Assembly (NCBI GenBank): GCA_964632305.1
Contig: CAZWBR010000012.1
Location: 17,768-81,767, forward strand
Direction of reading: 5' to 3'
DNA: 64,000 nt
Source: CAZWBR01 sp964632305
GTDB lineage: Bacteria > Bacteroidota > Bacteroidia > Bacteroidales > Prolixibacteraceae
Every line of letters starts with the position of its first letter. The first letter of the stretch is position 1. Made by a program: the position numbers and the translations under genes. Below, piece after piece: positions 52,232-60,392 of the stretch. The notes beneath the pieces are model-generated. The model was given only the letters and a program-made list of their open reading frames with translations. It had not been told where the DNA came from and made no database searches.

Positions 52232-52807
52232 TTATAGGAGTAAAATATTCATCATTAATAGGTGGAACTTTTCAAACTCCTCCTTTACTTGTTTTTTGGC
52301 TTTAAATAACTGATGATCAACCGTAATAACAGATATCCCCAGCTTATCGGCTATTTCTTGCCGCGTCAATCCTTCCACTTTCTGTAAAAGAAAAATTTCT
52401 TTTTGCTTAGGCGGTAACCCATTCAATATCGTCTCAATAATACTTTGAGTTTCCTCAAACAAAATATATTGGTCAGCCTGACCTTCAGAAACCTCTGTAA
52501 AGAAATCAATATGGTCCTCGAAAACTTTACGATTCACTTTTTTCCGTACATAATTTAAAGAACTGTTTCGTGCTATACGAAACAGCAACGATTCAAAAGG
52601 ATATTCTTCCCAATAACTCTCTCGACTCTCCCATATTTTTAAAAAAGTTTCCTGAACAATTTCTTCTGCATCCTCCTTTGACTTCAATAACCTTAACAAA
52701 AAGGAATATAACCGCTTATGATACCGCTCAAAAAGTAATTTGAATGCTTCCGCATCCCCCTTCTTAAAAGCCTTTATAAGTAGTATTTCTGAGTTAGTCA
52801 AGTTCAC
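52232..52807 (-). CDS. ECF sigma factor controlling the PUL
   Basis: A 191-residue sigma-70 family protein. Region 2 (about 10-80) has LFERYHKRLYSFLLRLLKSK, EDAEEIVQETFLKIW and FESLLFRIARNSSLNYVRKK. Region 4 (about 125-180) has LPPKQKEIFLLQKVEGLTRQ and the HTH EIADKLGISVITVDHQLFKA. Together with FecR and the STN-containing SusC it makes a trans-envelope switch that turns on the PUL when its glycan is bound. It is the promoter-proximal gene of the set. Confidence 0.93.
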   Translation of the reverse strand: MNLTNSEILLIKAFKKGDAEAFKLLFERYHKRLYSFLLRLLKSKEDAEEIVQETFLKIWESRESYWEEYPFESLLFRIARNSSLNYVRKKVNRKVFEDHIDFFTEVSEGQADQYILFEETQSIIETILNGLPPKQKEIFLLQKVEGLTRQEIADKLGISVITVDHQLFKAKKQVKEEFEKFHLLMMNILLL

Positions 52808-53507
52808 TGTTTTAAAATGAGAAGTTACAAATATCGCATATTATTTTCTTCGCATCAAGATTCAAAAAACTAATTTGTTTTAAACCGCAGCCAGTCCACC
52901 GTAAGCATGAATAAGCGATCTTTTTGTTGATCTCACTTAGCTTTATTTCTGAATTAAACATTTATAATCAGTTATTTAAAGAGAATATCTATCGTTTGTC
53001 CGAGCAGGACACAGCCGTCAAAAATAAATCTCAACAGCTTTAATACGCTGTTCTGTTTCATCTCACCTTCCTTTTTATATTTTTAATAGGCGTGAGCATT
53101 TCACTATTTTGGGTCCTTTTCATTTTATTGTGATACATATGATCAAATTTAAGCTTACCACAAAAAATACCCGATTATCTGATTTAGACCATGCTCGTTT
53201 ACAATCGTTAAATCACTTACTTTTCATGGGTAAAAAATATCTATTCCTGATGAGGCAACTTCCTAATGTCTCTGTATCCAAACTAATGCAATTTCATCCG
53301 TAATCGTACTTGCTCTTGGTGATGCAATAACCTTTATCTACGTTTTCAAACGCCACTTAAGCCCCTACTATCTTGATTTAACTATTCCTGGCGTTTAATC
53401 CCGGATTTAATCATTATAGAAGTAAAAGTCTGGTGATTTTGTCCTTCTTTCCCAAAAAAATAAAAAGCAAAACAAAATTAAGGCGGGAGCAACGGCAGCA
53501 CAATTAA
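52808..53507. other. AT-rich gene-poor region upstream of the PUL
   Basis: No convincing gene. The 64-codon frame at 53109-53303 lacks start context or similarity. A possible PUL promoter should lie close to 52808-52870, but no good TAnnTTTG was seen there. Confidence 0.5.
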
Positions 53508-53681
53508 TCAACAGTCAAGGTCAAACCCTCCGGGTTTTGACAATTTTTTTGATCTGCGATGGCCTTTACCTCTAGCATCAAAAAAATCGCCAAAAACCTT
53601 GACTTTCCCTCCCGCCTTTCCCGTGGCTTTCTTTTTCTTTTTTTTCGGTTTTTTCTCCTTCTTTTGAAATAAAGATTCCAT
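53508..53681 (-). CDS. possible small, very basic protein (57 residues)
   Basis: An ATG at 53681 opens a 57-codon frame. The product begins MESLFQKKEKKPKKKKKK and continues with ATGKAGGKVKVFGDFFDARG and a Lys/Arg-rich end. Net charge is strongly positive, as in small nucleic-acid-binding proteins. No family recognised. It lies between the PUL and the DUF6266-like gene, near the island's right end. The poly-Lys run could also arise from an A-rich low-complexity tract, so support is limited. Confidence 0.4.
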   Translation of the reverse strand: MESLFQKKEKKPKKKKKKATGKAGGKVKVFGDFFDARGKGHRRSKKLSKPGGFDLDC

Positions 53682-53955
53682 CGTAATCTTTTTCTTATCT
53701 TCTAATAACCCTCATCTCTGTAAGTCATGATGTTCTGGACGGATTGATCTCCCCGGCATTCTCTGTATTAAAATAATGTTTTGCGAAAAACAGCGCATTT
53801 CAACGCATAACACTCCCGAATTAGACATATTACCATTATGTGGATGTAACTTTAATCCAACCGGTCCAACACCGTACCAAGCCCTTAACAAGTCCGGGCC
53901 CTGCACGGTACAAAACCGGGAAAAACCAATGTTAAACCCCTAAAAACTTTTCAAA

Positions 53956-54597
53956 ATGGGAACAATTAAACAAGGTGTGTTAGGTGGATTCTCCGGCAAG
54001 GTCGGTAACGTGGTCGGTGGATCCTGGAAGGGCATCGATTACATGCGTATCATGCCCGCCAGCGTGGCAAACCCGCAGACTGAACCTCAAATGGATCAGC
54101 GCTCCAAATTTGCCACCGTACTCCGGTTCCTGCAACCCCTCACTCAGTTCCTGAGGACCGGGTTCAAGAACTATGCTATCCGTATGACTGGCTTCAACAA
54201 TGCCATGTCCTACAACATTAAGAACGCCGTAGCCGGTGCTTATCCGTCCTATGCGATCGATTATCCCAACGTGTTGGTTGCACGAGGAACACTGGACTCC
54301 GCACTGAACCCCACCGCAACCTCTACCGTTGCAGCCACCGTCGCATTTGCCTGGCAGGACAATTCCGGTGAGGGAATCGCAAGCGCACTGGACCAGACCC
54401 TGCTCGTGGTCTATAATGCATTGAAGAACGAAGCCGTTTGCCATCTGAAACAAACTACCAGGGCCGATCAGGCCGAAACCGTTACGGTTCCTGCCTCTTT
54501 CTCCGGCAGTCAGGTTCAATGCTACATTGCCTTTATCTCTGCTGATGGAACGCTGCTTTCCAACAGCAAATTTGCCGGGGCTGTCACCGTGGCTTAG
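53956..54597 (+). CDS. DUF6266-like protein
   Basis: A 213-residue protein. The N-terminus MGTIKQGVLGGFSGKVGNVV with KGIDYMRIMP is the hallmark of a Bacteroidota family that I place as DUF6266; the rest is beta-rich (QDNSGEGIASALDQTLLVVY, YIAFISADGTLLSNSKFAG). No signal peptide. The function of the family is unknown. Members occur in mobile or repeated loci. It is the last gene of the island, with a clear terminator, 170 bp from the tRNA. GC-rich codons, unlike the PUL. Confidence 0.75.
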   Translation: MGTIKQGVLGGFSGKVGNVVGGSWKGIDYMRIMPASVANPQTEPQMDQRSKFATVLRFLQPLTQFLRTGFKNYAIRMTGFNNAMSYNIKNAVAGAYPSYAIDYPNVLVARGTLDSALNPTATSTVAATVAFAWQDNSGEGIASALDQTLLVVYNALKNEAVCHLKQTTRADQAETVTVPASFSGSQVQCYIAFISADGTLLSNSKFAGAVTVA

Positions 54598-54630
54598 TCG
54601 CCGTTTACTTATGTAACCTTAATCCTAACA

Positions 54631-54664
54631 AAAAAACCGCCCTCCAGTAAGAGCGGTTTTTTTT
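54631..54664 (+). terminator. rho-independent terminator of the DUF6266-like gene
   Basis: AAAACCGC (54633-54640) pairs with GCGGTTTT (54653-54660), loop CCTCCAGTAAGA, followed by T. A-run on the other side makes it usable in both directions. Confidence 0.85.
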
Positions 54665-54699
54665 GTTAATTGCTTTCCCTTGTTGATGATACAATGAAA

Positions 54700-54725
54700 T
54701 GTATGTAAATTGTATGCAAGAAAAT
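54700..54725 (+). repeat. 26-bp direct repeat near right end (possible integrase arm site)
   Basis: Identical to 15635-15660, same orientation. It lies about 70 bp inside the right core. Confidence 0.8.
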
Positions 54726-54757
54726 AAAAAAGCAGTTACAACTCCTTGTAACTGCTT
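54723..54757 (-). terminator. terminator downstream of the tRNA, supplied by the island
   Basis: On the minus strand AAGCAGTTACA pairs with TGTAACTGCTT around AGGAGT and is followed by a T-rich tract. It lies 9 bp behind the tRNA 3' end. Confidence 0.75.
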
Positions 54758-54765
54758 GATCTTGG

Positions 54766-54841
54766 GGTGGGCCCAGCAGGGCATGATCCTGCGACCCCCT
54801 GATTATGAGTCAGATGCTCTAACCGACTGAGCTATAGGCCC
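54766..54841 (-). tRNA. tRNA with CAT anticodon (Met or lysidine-type Ile), T-arm replaced by the island
   Basis: Folded by eye on the minus strand: acceptor GGGCCTA/TGGGCCC, D-arm GCTC/GAGC, anticodon loop CTCATAA on stem TCTGA/TCAGG, T-stem GCAGG/CCTGC, discriminator A, then CC (CCA not fully encoded). The T-loop reads ATCATGC instead of the normal TTCAAGC seen in the displaced host copy at 15476-15524. The 5' half is host DNA, the 3' half is from the island. From the sequence alone Met and Ile2 cannot be told apart. Confidence 0.88.
54793..54814. repeat. right attachment core, 22 bp
   Basis: Identical to 15503-15524 (starts GACCCCCTGATTATGAG). It covers the variable loop and anticodon stem-loop of the tRNA. 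Confidence 0.9.
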
Positions 54842-54915
54842 GGGAAATCGTTTTGCCGATTTCGGAGTGCAATTTTAGTTAATTGTCCGCTAATCCGCAA
54901 ATATTTGTTCAATAT

Positions 54916-55662
54916 TTAAATGGTCGGGATGGCTTTTACCAATAGGTTGATGACATTGTGAACATTTTCCTGAAAGACTTTCAGGATATCGTTCCATGAA
55001 ACCGGGGTTTCATCCTCTTTCCAGCAGTCGTAATCGGTAGCCATCGCGATGGTGGCATAGGGGATTCCCAACTCGTTGGCCAGGACACACTCGGGGGCGG
55101 TACTCATATTAACCACATCGGCTCCCCAGGTGCGGTACATACGTGATTCGGCCCGGGTGGAAAAACGGGGACCCTCGATGGTAATCACTGTACCGTGCTG
55201 GTGCAGAGGCAGGTGAAGATCATTCCCTGCCAGGATCAGCTTGTCGCGGAGATATTTGTCGAACGGATCGGCCATTGGGGTGTGTTTCAGATCGTTGTGC
55301 TGAAACTCCTCGAAATAGGTGACCTTTCGGTGGCGGGTAAAATCGATAAACTGGTCAAGGATCACAAAGTGGCCGCGGTTGATCACGCTGCGAAGGCTTC
55401 CGCAGGCGGTAGTGGCCAGGATATGGGTACATCCCAATTCCTTGATCGCCCATAGATTGGCACGGTTGTTGACCTGGCTGGGCGGGATGGAATGGTCGCG
55501 GCCATGGCGTGAGAGGATAGCCACATCGGTAAAGCCGATCTTCCCGCAGATAAAATCGGAACTGGGTTCCCCGTAGGGGGTTTCCACATCCACGCTCTCG
55601 GGAAATTTAAGAATATCAGGATCTTCCAGGCCCGAGCCTCCGATGATAGCGATACGATTCAT
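54916..55662 (-). CDS. mtnP: S-methyl-5'-thioadenosine phosphorylase
   Basis: A 248-residue PNP-family phosphorylase: IAIIGGSGLEDPDILKF at the N-terminus, SRHGRDHSIPPSQVNNRANL (phosphate and substrate site near 50-69), ILATTACGSLR, and ITIEGPRFSTRAESRMYRTW with NMSTAPECVLANELGIPYA. It cleaves methylthioadenosine to adenine and methylthioribose 1-phosphate in methionine salvage. Its neighbour upstream is a class II aldolase-type gene, which may use the sugar product. Right flank of the island, chromosomal. Confidence 0.92.
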   Translation of the reverse strand: MNRIAIIGGSGLEDPDILKFPESVDVETPYGEPSSDFICGKIGFTDVAILSRHGRDHSIPPSQVNNRANLWAIKELGCTHILATTACGSLRSVINRGHFVILDQFIDFTRHRKVTYFEEFQHNDLKHTPMADPFDKYLRDKLILAGNDLHLPLHQHGTVITIEGPRFSTRAESRMYRTWGADVVNMSTAPECVLANELGIPYATIAMATDYDCWKEDETPVSWNDILKVFQENVHNVINLLVKAIPTI

Positions 55663-55682
55663 TTAAACTATTGCAATTTATG

Positions 55683-56294
55683 CTATAAATATAATTGAAA
55701 AATTTCATTTGCTGCTTCTTCCAATGAAGTTCCGAAAGCGATTAATCCTTCCGGGTGACCTCCCATGACCAGTATTCCTTTGGAGGTGAGCCGGGCTGAC
55801 TGAATAGTCCTTCCAATTTCCAGGGCCATTTCAGGGGTGCCGTATTCGATGGAGGGAGAAGTCGTGGGCAGTTTCCCGAAAAAAGCTTCCCACAATTTGA
55901 CAGAATGGATATGGATCACCCCCTTCACTTCCTGCAGGTTTTGATAGATCGCGGCATGGCTCATCGTTTCAGAGGAGGCGTCGATCAGACCCCGGCACCA
56001 AACCTGGTTCTTTTCAGAATCACATTGTTCAACCAGAACGAGATGTTGAGAAGTCAGTTCGGGTAAGCCTCCGGTAGCCGATCCGGAGATAAAAAACCGA
56101 TCATCTCCCGGTGTGCGGACAGAGATATTGCCGAAGCCGATCCCGTTGGGGTAAAGGCCGATCAATCCCATCCCGTATAGGCGGTCGCGCCAGTAAATCA
56201 ATTCTTTTGAAATCTCCTCAGGAATAAATAGCTCCTGATTCTCACGGTGGCACTGAAATTTGATAGCGCCGTCGGAGGGGTTAGTCAGATTCAT
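55683..56294 (-). CDS. class II aldolase/adducin family protein
   Basis: A 203-residue protein of class II aldolase size. Metal-site residues seen are GVIHIHSVKLWEAFF (H-x-H near 110) and VMGGHPEGLIAFG (His near 178). ISGSATGGLPELTSQHLVLV is also typical. Known members are fuculose/rhamnulose phosphate aldolases and the methylthioribulose-1-phosphate dehydratase MtnB. Its position 20 bp before an MTA phosphorylase gene favours a salvage role for the methylthioribose or a 5-deoxypentose, but specificity cannot be read from sequence. Confidence 0.8.
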   Translation of the reverse strand: MNLTNPSDGAIKFQCHRENQELFIPEEISKELIYWRDRLYGMGLIGLYPNGIGFGNISVRTPGDDRFFISGSATGGLPELTSQHLVLVEQCDSEKNQVWCRGLIDASSETMSHAAIYQNLQEVKGVIHIHSVKLWEAFFGKLPTTSPSIEYGTPEMALEIGRTIQSARLTSKGILVMGGHPEGLIAFGTSLEEAANEIFQLYL

Positions 56295-56404
56295 CGGAGA
56301 TCAGGTTCTGATTTTTGATCACAGGAAACAGTTGCTGGTTTTGCATCCGGGATTGGGACGAAATTCAGATTAGTGAATTTCATCCCAATCGGTGAAGTAA
56401 AGTA

Positions 56405-57496
56405 TTACTTACGGGTAGTCTTTACCTTTTCCGTAGGTTTATAAAACTTATTGCGAAGTTCCATCCGGTGGATCACATTTTGGGCAAGATCGGCGAAAGC
56501 CAGCCCGGTAACGGTGTCGTGGTTCCAGGCGACCGGTTGCCCGTTATCGCCTCCTTCGCGAATGCCCATCACCAGTGGGATCTGTCCCAGTAACGGGATA
56601 TTCATCTTCTCGGCCAGGTGTTTGCCGCCATCCTTGCCGAAGATATAATACTTGTTTTCGGGCAGCTCGGCCGGGGTAAACCAGGACATGTTCTCGACGA
56701 TCCCGAGAACAGGGACATCGACCGATTTGCTTTTAAACATAGCCACACCTTTGATCACATCGGCCAGGGCCACCTCCTGCGGGGTGGTGACAATCACCGA
56801 AGCAGTGACCGGAACAGTCTGAACCAAGGTGAGGTGAATATCGCTGGTGCCGGGGGGCAGGTCGATCAGCAGGTAGTCGAGCTCTCCCCATAAGCCTTCG
56901 GTAATCAATTGTTTCAGCGCGTTGGAGGCTATTGGCCCGCGCCATACCAGGGCGTCGTCCTTCTTGACAAAGAACCCGATCGATAATATCTTAACACCGA
57001 ACTTTTCTATCGGGACGATCATGTCGCGTCCTTCGATCTTTTCAAACCAGGGACTGGCTTCTTCTTCGCCGAACATCTTGGGGATGGATGGTCCAAAGAT
57101 ATCAGCGTCAATCAGGCCGACCTTCGCCCCTGTTTTGGCGAGTGCAACGGCCAGATTGACCGCGACGGTTGATTTTCCAACGCCACCTTTCCCGGAGGCA
57201 ACGGCAATGATATTCTTCACTTCCGGCAGGACCGGCATCTTCATCCGGTGAATGCTTTTCGGGGTGATGGTGATATCGTATTCTTCCCCAAGAGTTTTTT
57301 CGATCTCCCGGGCACATGTCTCCGACAGGGATTGTATTTCAGGCTCGTTATCGCGCTGAAAGACCAGCGTGAAGCTGATCCTGTTTCCGGTAATCCTGAT
57401 CTCCTGGACCATGTCCAGCTCTACAACATTCTCTTCCGATCCGGGGAACTTCACGTTCCGCAGGATATCGGTAATGTTTTTAGGTACTAAAGCCAT
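56405..57496 (-). CDS. Mrp/NBP35 family iron-sulphur carrier ATPase
   Basis: Taken from the ATG at 57496 (MALVPKNITDILRNVKFPGS), 363 residues; the frame is open to 57568. An N-terminal DUF59/MIP18-like domain (about 1-85) precedes the deviant Walker A VASGKGGVGKSTVAVNLAVA (near 100), then LIDADIFGPSIPKMFG and LIDLPPGTSDIHLTLVQT. Many relatives have a C-x-x-C metal motif; none is obvious here. It loads or carries iron-sulphur clusters to target proteins in the cytoplasm. Genes upstream are DNA repair and tRNA methylation genes on the same strand. Confidence 0.93.
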   Translation of the reverse strand: MALVPKNITDILRNVKFPGSEENVVELDMVQEIRITGNRISFTLVFQRDNEPEIQSLSETCAREIEKTLGEEYDITITPKSIHRMKMPVLPEVKNIIAVASGKGGVGKSTVAVNLAVALAKTGAKVGLIDADIFGPSIPKMFGEEEASPWFEKIEGRDMIVPIEKFGVKILSIGFFVKKDDALVWRGPIASNALKQLITEGLWGELDYLLIDLPPGTSDIHLTLVQTVPVTASVIVTTPQEVALADVIKGVAMFKSKSVDVPVLGIVENMSWFTPAELPENKYYIFGKDGGKHLAEKMNIPLLGQIPLVMGIREGGDNGQPVAWNHDTVTGLAFADLAQNVIHRMELRNKFYKPTEKVKTTRK

Positions 57497-57540
57497 TTCT
57501 TTTTTATTTAATCGTGCTAATATAACGTTTCTGACGGTAA

Positions 57541-57640
57541 GATGATTTTTTGTAGTATCAAGTATCAAGACTTAAGTATCAAGACTTAATATCTGTATCT
57601 TGATACTTGATACTTGTGTCTTGATACTCCCTCATCTCCG
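57541..57640. repeat. TATCAAGA-type short repeats and inverted copies
   Basis: AGTATCAAG/CTTGATACT units occur six or more times, part direct, part inverted, and extend into the 3' end of the next gene (57579 on). They read as Y-Q-D-T in the protein. Confidence 0.7.
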
Positions 57641-57953
57641 CCATCGGGTCCCAAAAATACTCCTTAAAATTAACGATCTGATCGTTAACTACCGTGATTC
57701 CTTCGTTTTCGAGCAACTCCTGCATCGAAGACGGTGGGTTGAAGTGGATCTTGCCCGTCAGTAAGCCATTCCGGTTAACCACTCGGTGGGCCGGGACATA
57801 AACAGGCTGGTGGTGCGAAAGGTTCATGGCCCAGCCGACCATTCTCGAGGATCCCGATGAGCCAAGAAAACGGGCGATGGCCCCGTAACTGGTCACTCTT
57901 CCGGGCGGGATCATCCTGACGGTGGCATAAACCTGTTGATAAAAATCGGTCAC
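57579..57953 (-). CDS. alkyltransferase-like protein (ATL), MGMT fold without catalytic cysteine
   Basis: A 124-residue protein with the DNA-binding domain of O6-alkylguanine alkyltransferases: IPPGRVTSYGAIARFLGSSG and SRMVGWAMNLS. The active-site motif PCHRV of true MGMT is replaced by VPAHRVVN (Ala for Cys), which is the ATL pattern. ATLs bind O6-alkylguanine and hand lesions to nucleotide excision repair. The last 17 residues (EYQDTSIKYQDTDIKS) come from the TATCAAGA repeats and are not part of the family. It starts 4 bp after trmB. Confidence 0.88.
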   Translation of the reverse strand: MTDFYQQVYATVRMIPPGRVTSYGAIARFLGSSGSSRMVGWAMNLSHHQPVYVPAHRVVNRNGLLTGKIHFNPPSSMQELLENEGITVVNDQIVNFKEYFWDPMAEMREYQDTSIKYQDTDIKS

Positions 57954-57957
57954 CTGA

Positions 57958-58719
57958 TCACTCTTCCTTATTGTGTTTTATCTGGCTACGTTGGTTCCGT
58001 CCAAAACTTCGGTATTCGTCATGCTCGATCTCAATATCGGGCTCGATCAGTTCTTTGACCTGCGGGATAAATTTGAGGTACTTGATTTTGATGCCCCGGT
58101 CGAGCCACTGCTGTTCGTAATAGGTCCGGATGGCCAGTATCTCGTCGGCCATTCCCGAGCTGTACAGATCGTCGGTGAGGACTTCAACTTCGAATCCGTT
58201 TTCACTAATCATCGCCGAAGTATATTGAAACAGGAAGTTACTGTCCGTTTTCAGGTGGATGATCCCTCCGGGTTTAAGCATCTCGCAGTAATGGGTGATG
58301 AACCTGGTGGAGGTGAGTCGCTTGCGGACTTTCTTCATCTGCGGATCGGGGAAGGTGATCCATATCTCGGCGATCTCGCCGGGGGCAAAGAAAGCGGGCA
58401 ATAACTCGATGTTGGTGCGCAGGAAAGCCGCATTGTCCAGTCCCAGCGCTTGGGCTTCTTTGGCGCCGGTCCACATTCTTGCTCCTTTGATGTCGATCCC
58501 GATGAAATTTTTATCCGGGAACCGTTTGGCCAACCCAACGGTATATTCTCCTTTTCCGCACCCCAGTTCAAGAACGATGGGATGATCGTTGCGAAAGAAG
58601 TCGCTGTTCCATCTCCCTTTCAATTCATAATTTCCATCCGATAGTTCGCTGAAGGGGACCTGGATCACATGGCTGAAAGTTCTCATCTCGGCAAATTTTG
58701 CCAATTTGTTCTTTCCCAT
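57958..58719 (-). CDS. trmB: tRNA (guanine46-N7)-methyltransferase
   Basis: A 253-residue TrmB-type methyltransferase: SAM site IVLELGCGKGEYTVGLAKRF (near 48), FIGIDIKGARMW, the family motif WITFPDPQMKKVRKRLT (near 130) and HLKTDSNFLFQY. It methylates G46 in the variable loop of tRNA. The C-terminal tail after residue 215 is charged and specific to this branch. Cytoplasmic. It lies in a minus-strand series behind gldH, with the ATL gene following after 4 bp. Confidence 0.94.
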   Translation of the reverse strand: MGKNKLAKFAEMRTFSHVIQVPFSELSDGNYELKGRWNSDFFRNDHPIVLELGCGKGEYTVGLAKRFPDKNFIGIDIKGARMWTGAKEAQALGLDNAAFLRTNIELLPAFFAPGEIAEIWITFPDPQMKKVRKRLTSTRFITHYCEMLKPGGIIHLKTDSNFLFQYTSAMISENGFEVEVLTDDLYSSGMADEILAIRTYYEQQWLDRGIKIKYLKFIPQVKELIEPDIEIEHDEYRSFGRNQRSQIKHNKEE

Positions 58720-58756
58720 AAATGGTCAATTGATTGATAATGTTGATCGATAATGC

Positions 58757-59242
58757 TTAATTGGCTCTTTCGAGAGTAACGCCAAAATCACGGATGCCGC
58801 TAAGTAGTCCATTGTCGGATCTCATGCCGTGGCGTACTTCTATATTGTAAAACCCCTGGACGGGAAAGAAAATCGCTTGTTTATAGGGATACTTCCGGTC
58901 GTAGAGATCGCCCAGTCCGCTGCCCAGCCATTTGCCGGAGGGTTCAGCCAGTATAAGCTCTACCGTATCGTTCAGCACTTTACCTTTCGGGGGAATGATT
59001 TTCACGAAAAGCCAAAGATTACTGTAAGGGTATTGACCTTCGTTTCTCACATTCAACGAGAGATTATAGATCCTGGTCGAATCGGGAATATCGAGATAAA
59101 ACTTCAGAACAGAATCCTGTTGCCATTCGGAACCTTTAATGCGCTGATAACTTTGATAAACGACATTTTTCCGGCAGGAAGCGCAGACGATCAGGATGAC
59201 GATAACGATGAACGAGGGTACCAGTCTAATTCTCCGGCTCAT
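58757..59242 (-). CDS. gldH: gliding motility lipoprotein GldH
   Basis: A 161-residue lipoprotein with lipobox IVCASC (Cys near 23), followed by a beta-sandwich-like domain (YSNLWLFVKIIPPKGKVLND, GLGDLYDRKYPYKQAIFFP). Length and position directly behind a ricT-type gene match GldH of other Bacteroidota. In gliding species it belongs to the gliding/type 9 machinery; in many Bacteroidales its role without gliding is unclear. Its start overlaps the ricT stop by 17 bp. Confidence 0.9.
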   Translation of the reverse strand: MSRRIRLVPSFIVIVILIVCASCRKNVVYQSYQRIKGSEWQQDSVLKFYLDIPDSTRIYNLSLNVRNEGQYPYSNLWLFVKIIPPKGKVLNDTVELILAEPSGKWLGSGLGDLYDRKYPYKQAIFFPVQGFYNIEVRHGMRSDNGLLSGIRDFGVTLERAN

Positions 59243-60392
59243 TTTTCTTTATATTTTTATCGTTATCAGGATGCGGTTTACGGGTCAGCACAGGTTTACG
59301 CCGTTTTTTACGCCGGCTTTTTGAGGCTTGATCGAACCGGTCGATGCTATCCTGGCCTACCGCGTTGTGATATCCTTGATTCTCCGTTTCGGCCACGTTG
59401 GCGACGGTCTCACCGGTAAGCTGGGCTATCTTACGTCCGCTACGGTTCATTTTGATGATCTCTTTTACTTTATCGACCGAAATGCCGATCATTCCTCCCG
59501 GATGGTTCCCTTCGGGGACATACCAGAAAATGCCTTTGAAGATATCGGCTTTCAGGTAGTTGAAGTTACCTTTCTCGGTTTCAATCTGTACATTGGTAGG
59601 CGGGAAATCTTTCTGCGCATCAATATAACAGTCGAGCTCGTAGTTCAGGCAGCATTTCAGTTTGCTACACTGGCCGGCCAGTTTCTGAGGATTAAGCGAG
59701 ATCTCCTGGTAGCGGGCGGCATTGGTGGTGACCGATACAAAGTTAGAGATCCATGAACTGCAGCAGAGTTCGCGACCACAAGGTCCGATGCCCCCAATTC
59801 GGCCAGCTTCCTGCCGGGCGCCAATCTGGCGCATCTCGATCCGGATCCTGAAGGTCTCGGCATAAACCTTGATCAACTGACGAAAGTCGACCCTTTCGTC
59901 GGCGATATAGTAGAAGATAGCTTTGGTTTTGTCGCCCTGAAACTCCACATCGCCGATCTTCATGTTAAGTCGCAGATCCTCGGCAATCTTGCGGGCCTTG
60001 AGCATGGTCTCATGTTCAAGCTGTATCGCCTCTTCCCATTTCTGGAGATCGACCGATTTGGCAATGCGGTAAACTTTGCGCAGGTCGCCATCGACATAAG
60101 TAGCCTTATGGCGTTTCATCTGTTTCAGAACCAGGTTGCCAACAAGGGAAACCATGCCGATGTCGTGACCCGGGCTGGCCTCGACGGCCACCATGTCGCC
60201 CGGCTTAAGCGCTAATCCGTTGATATTACGGTAATAGTCTTTGCGGGTATTTTTAAACCGAACCTCGATGATCTCGTTCGGATTGATGGTATTTGGAACG
60301 TCGTGGAGCCAGTTGTAGACATCGAGCTTGGCACAACTGCCGGCTTTAGGACTGCTGGAACATCCGCGAGCTAATTTTTGATTAGAACTCAT
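59226..60392 (-). CDS. ricT: PSP1/RicT (YaaT) family protein
   Basis: Taken from ATG 60392 (MSSNQKLARGCSSSPKAGS), 388 residues; an upstream frame start at 60422 is less likely. The PSP1 domain (about 105-190) contains FQGDKTKAIFYYIADERVDF, and the Cys-rich motif GPCGRELCCSSW with GQCSKLKCCLNYE follows (near 208-255), which in RicT relatives takes part in Fe-S binding. The C-terminal 60 residues are basic (SRRKKRRKPVLTRKPH). In Firmicutes the Ric complex affects RNA processing; function in this phylum is not settled. Confidence 0.9.
   Translation of the reverse strand: MSSNQKLARGCSSSPKAGSCAKLDVYNWLHDVPNTINPNEIIEVRFKNTRKDYYRNINGLALKPGDMVAVEASPGHDIGMVSLVGNLVLKQMKRHKATYVDGDLRKVYRIAKSVDLQKWEEAIQLEHETMLKARKIAEDLRLNMKIGDVEFQGDKTKAIFYYIADERVDFRQLIKVYAETFRIRIEMRQIGARQEAGRIGGIGPCGRELCCSSWISNFVSVTTNAARYQEISLNPQKLAGQCSKLKCCLNYELDCYIDAQKDFPPTNVQIETEKGNFNYLKADIFKGIFWYVPEGNHPGGMIGISVDKVKEIIKMNRSGRKIAQLTGETVANVAETENQGYHNAVGQDSIDRFDQASKSRRKKRRKPVLTRKPHPDNDKNIKKNEPEN

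Noticed and set aside
53109..53303. 64-residue plus-strand frame upstream of the PUL
   Set aside because: AT-rich, no similarity and no promoter; chance frame is likely.
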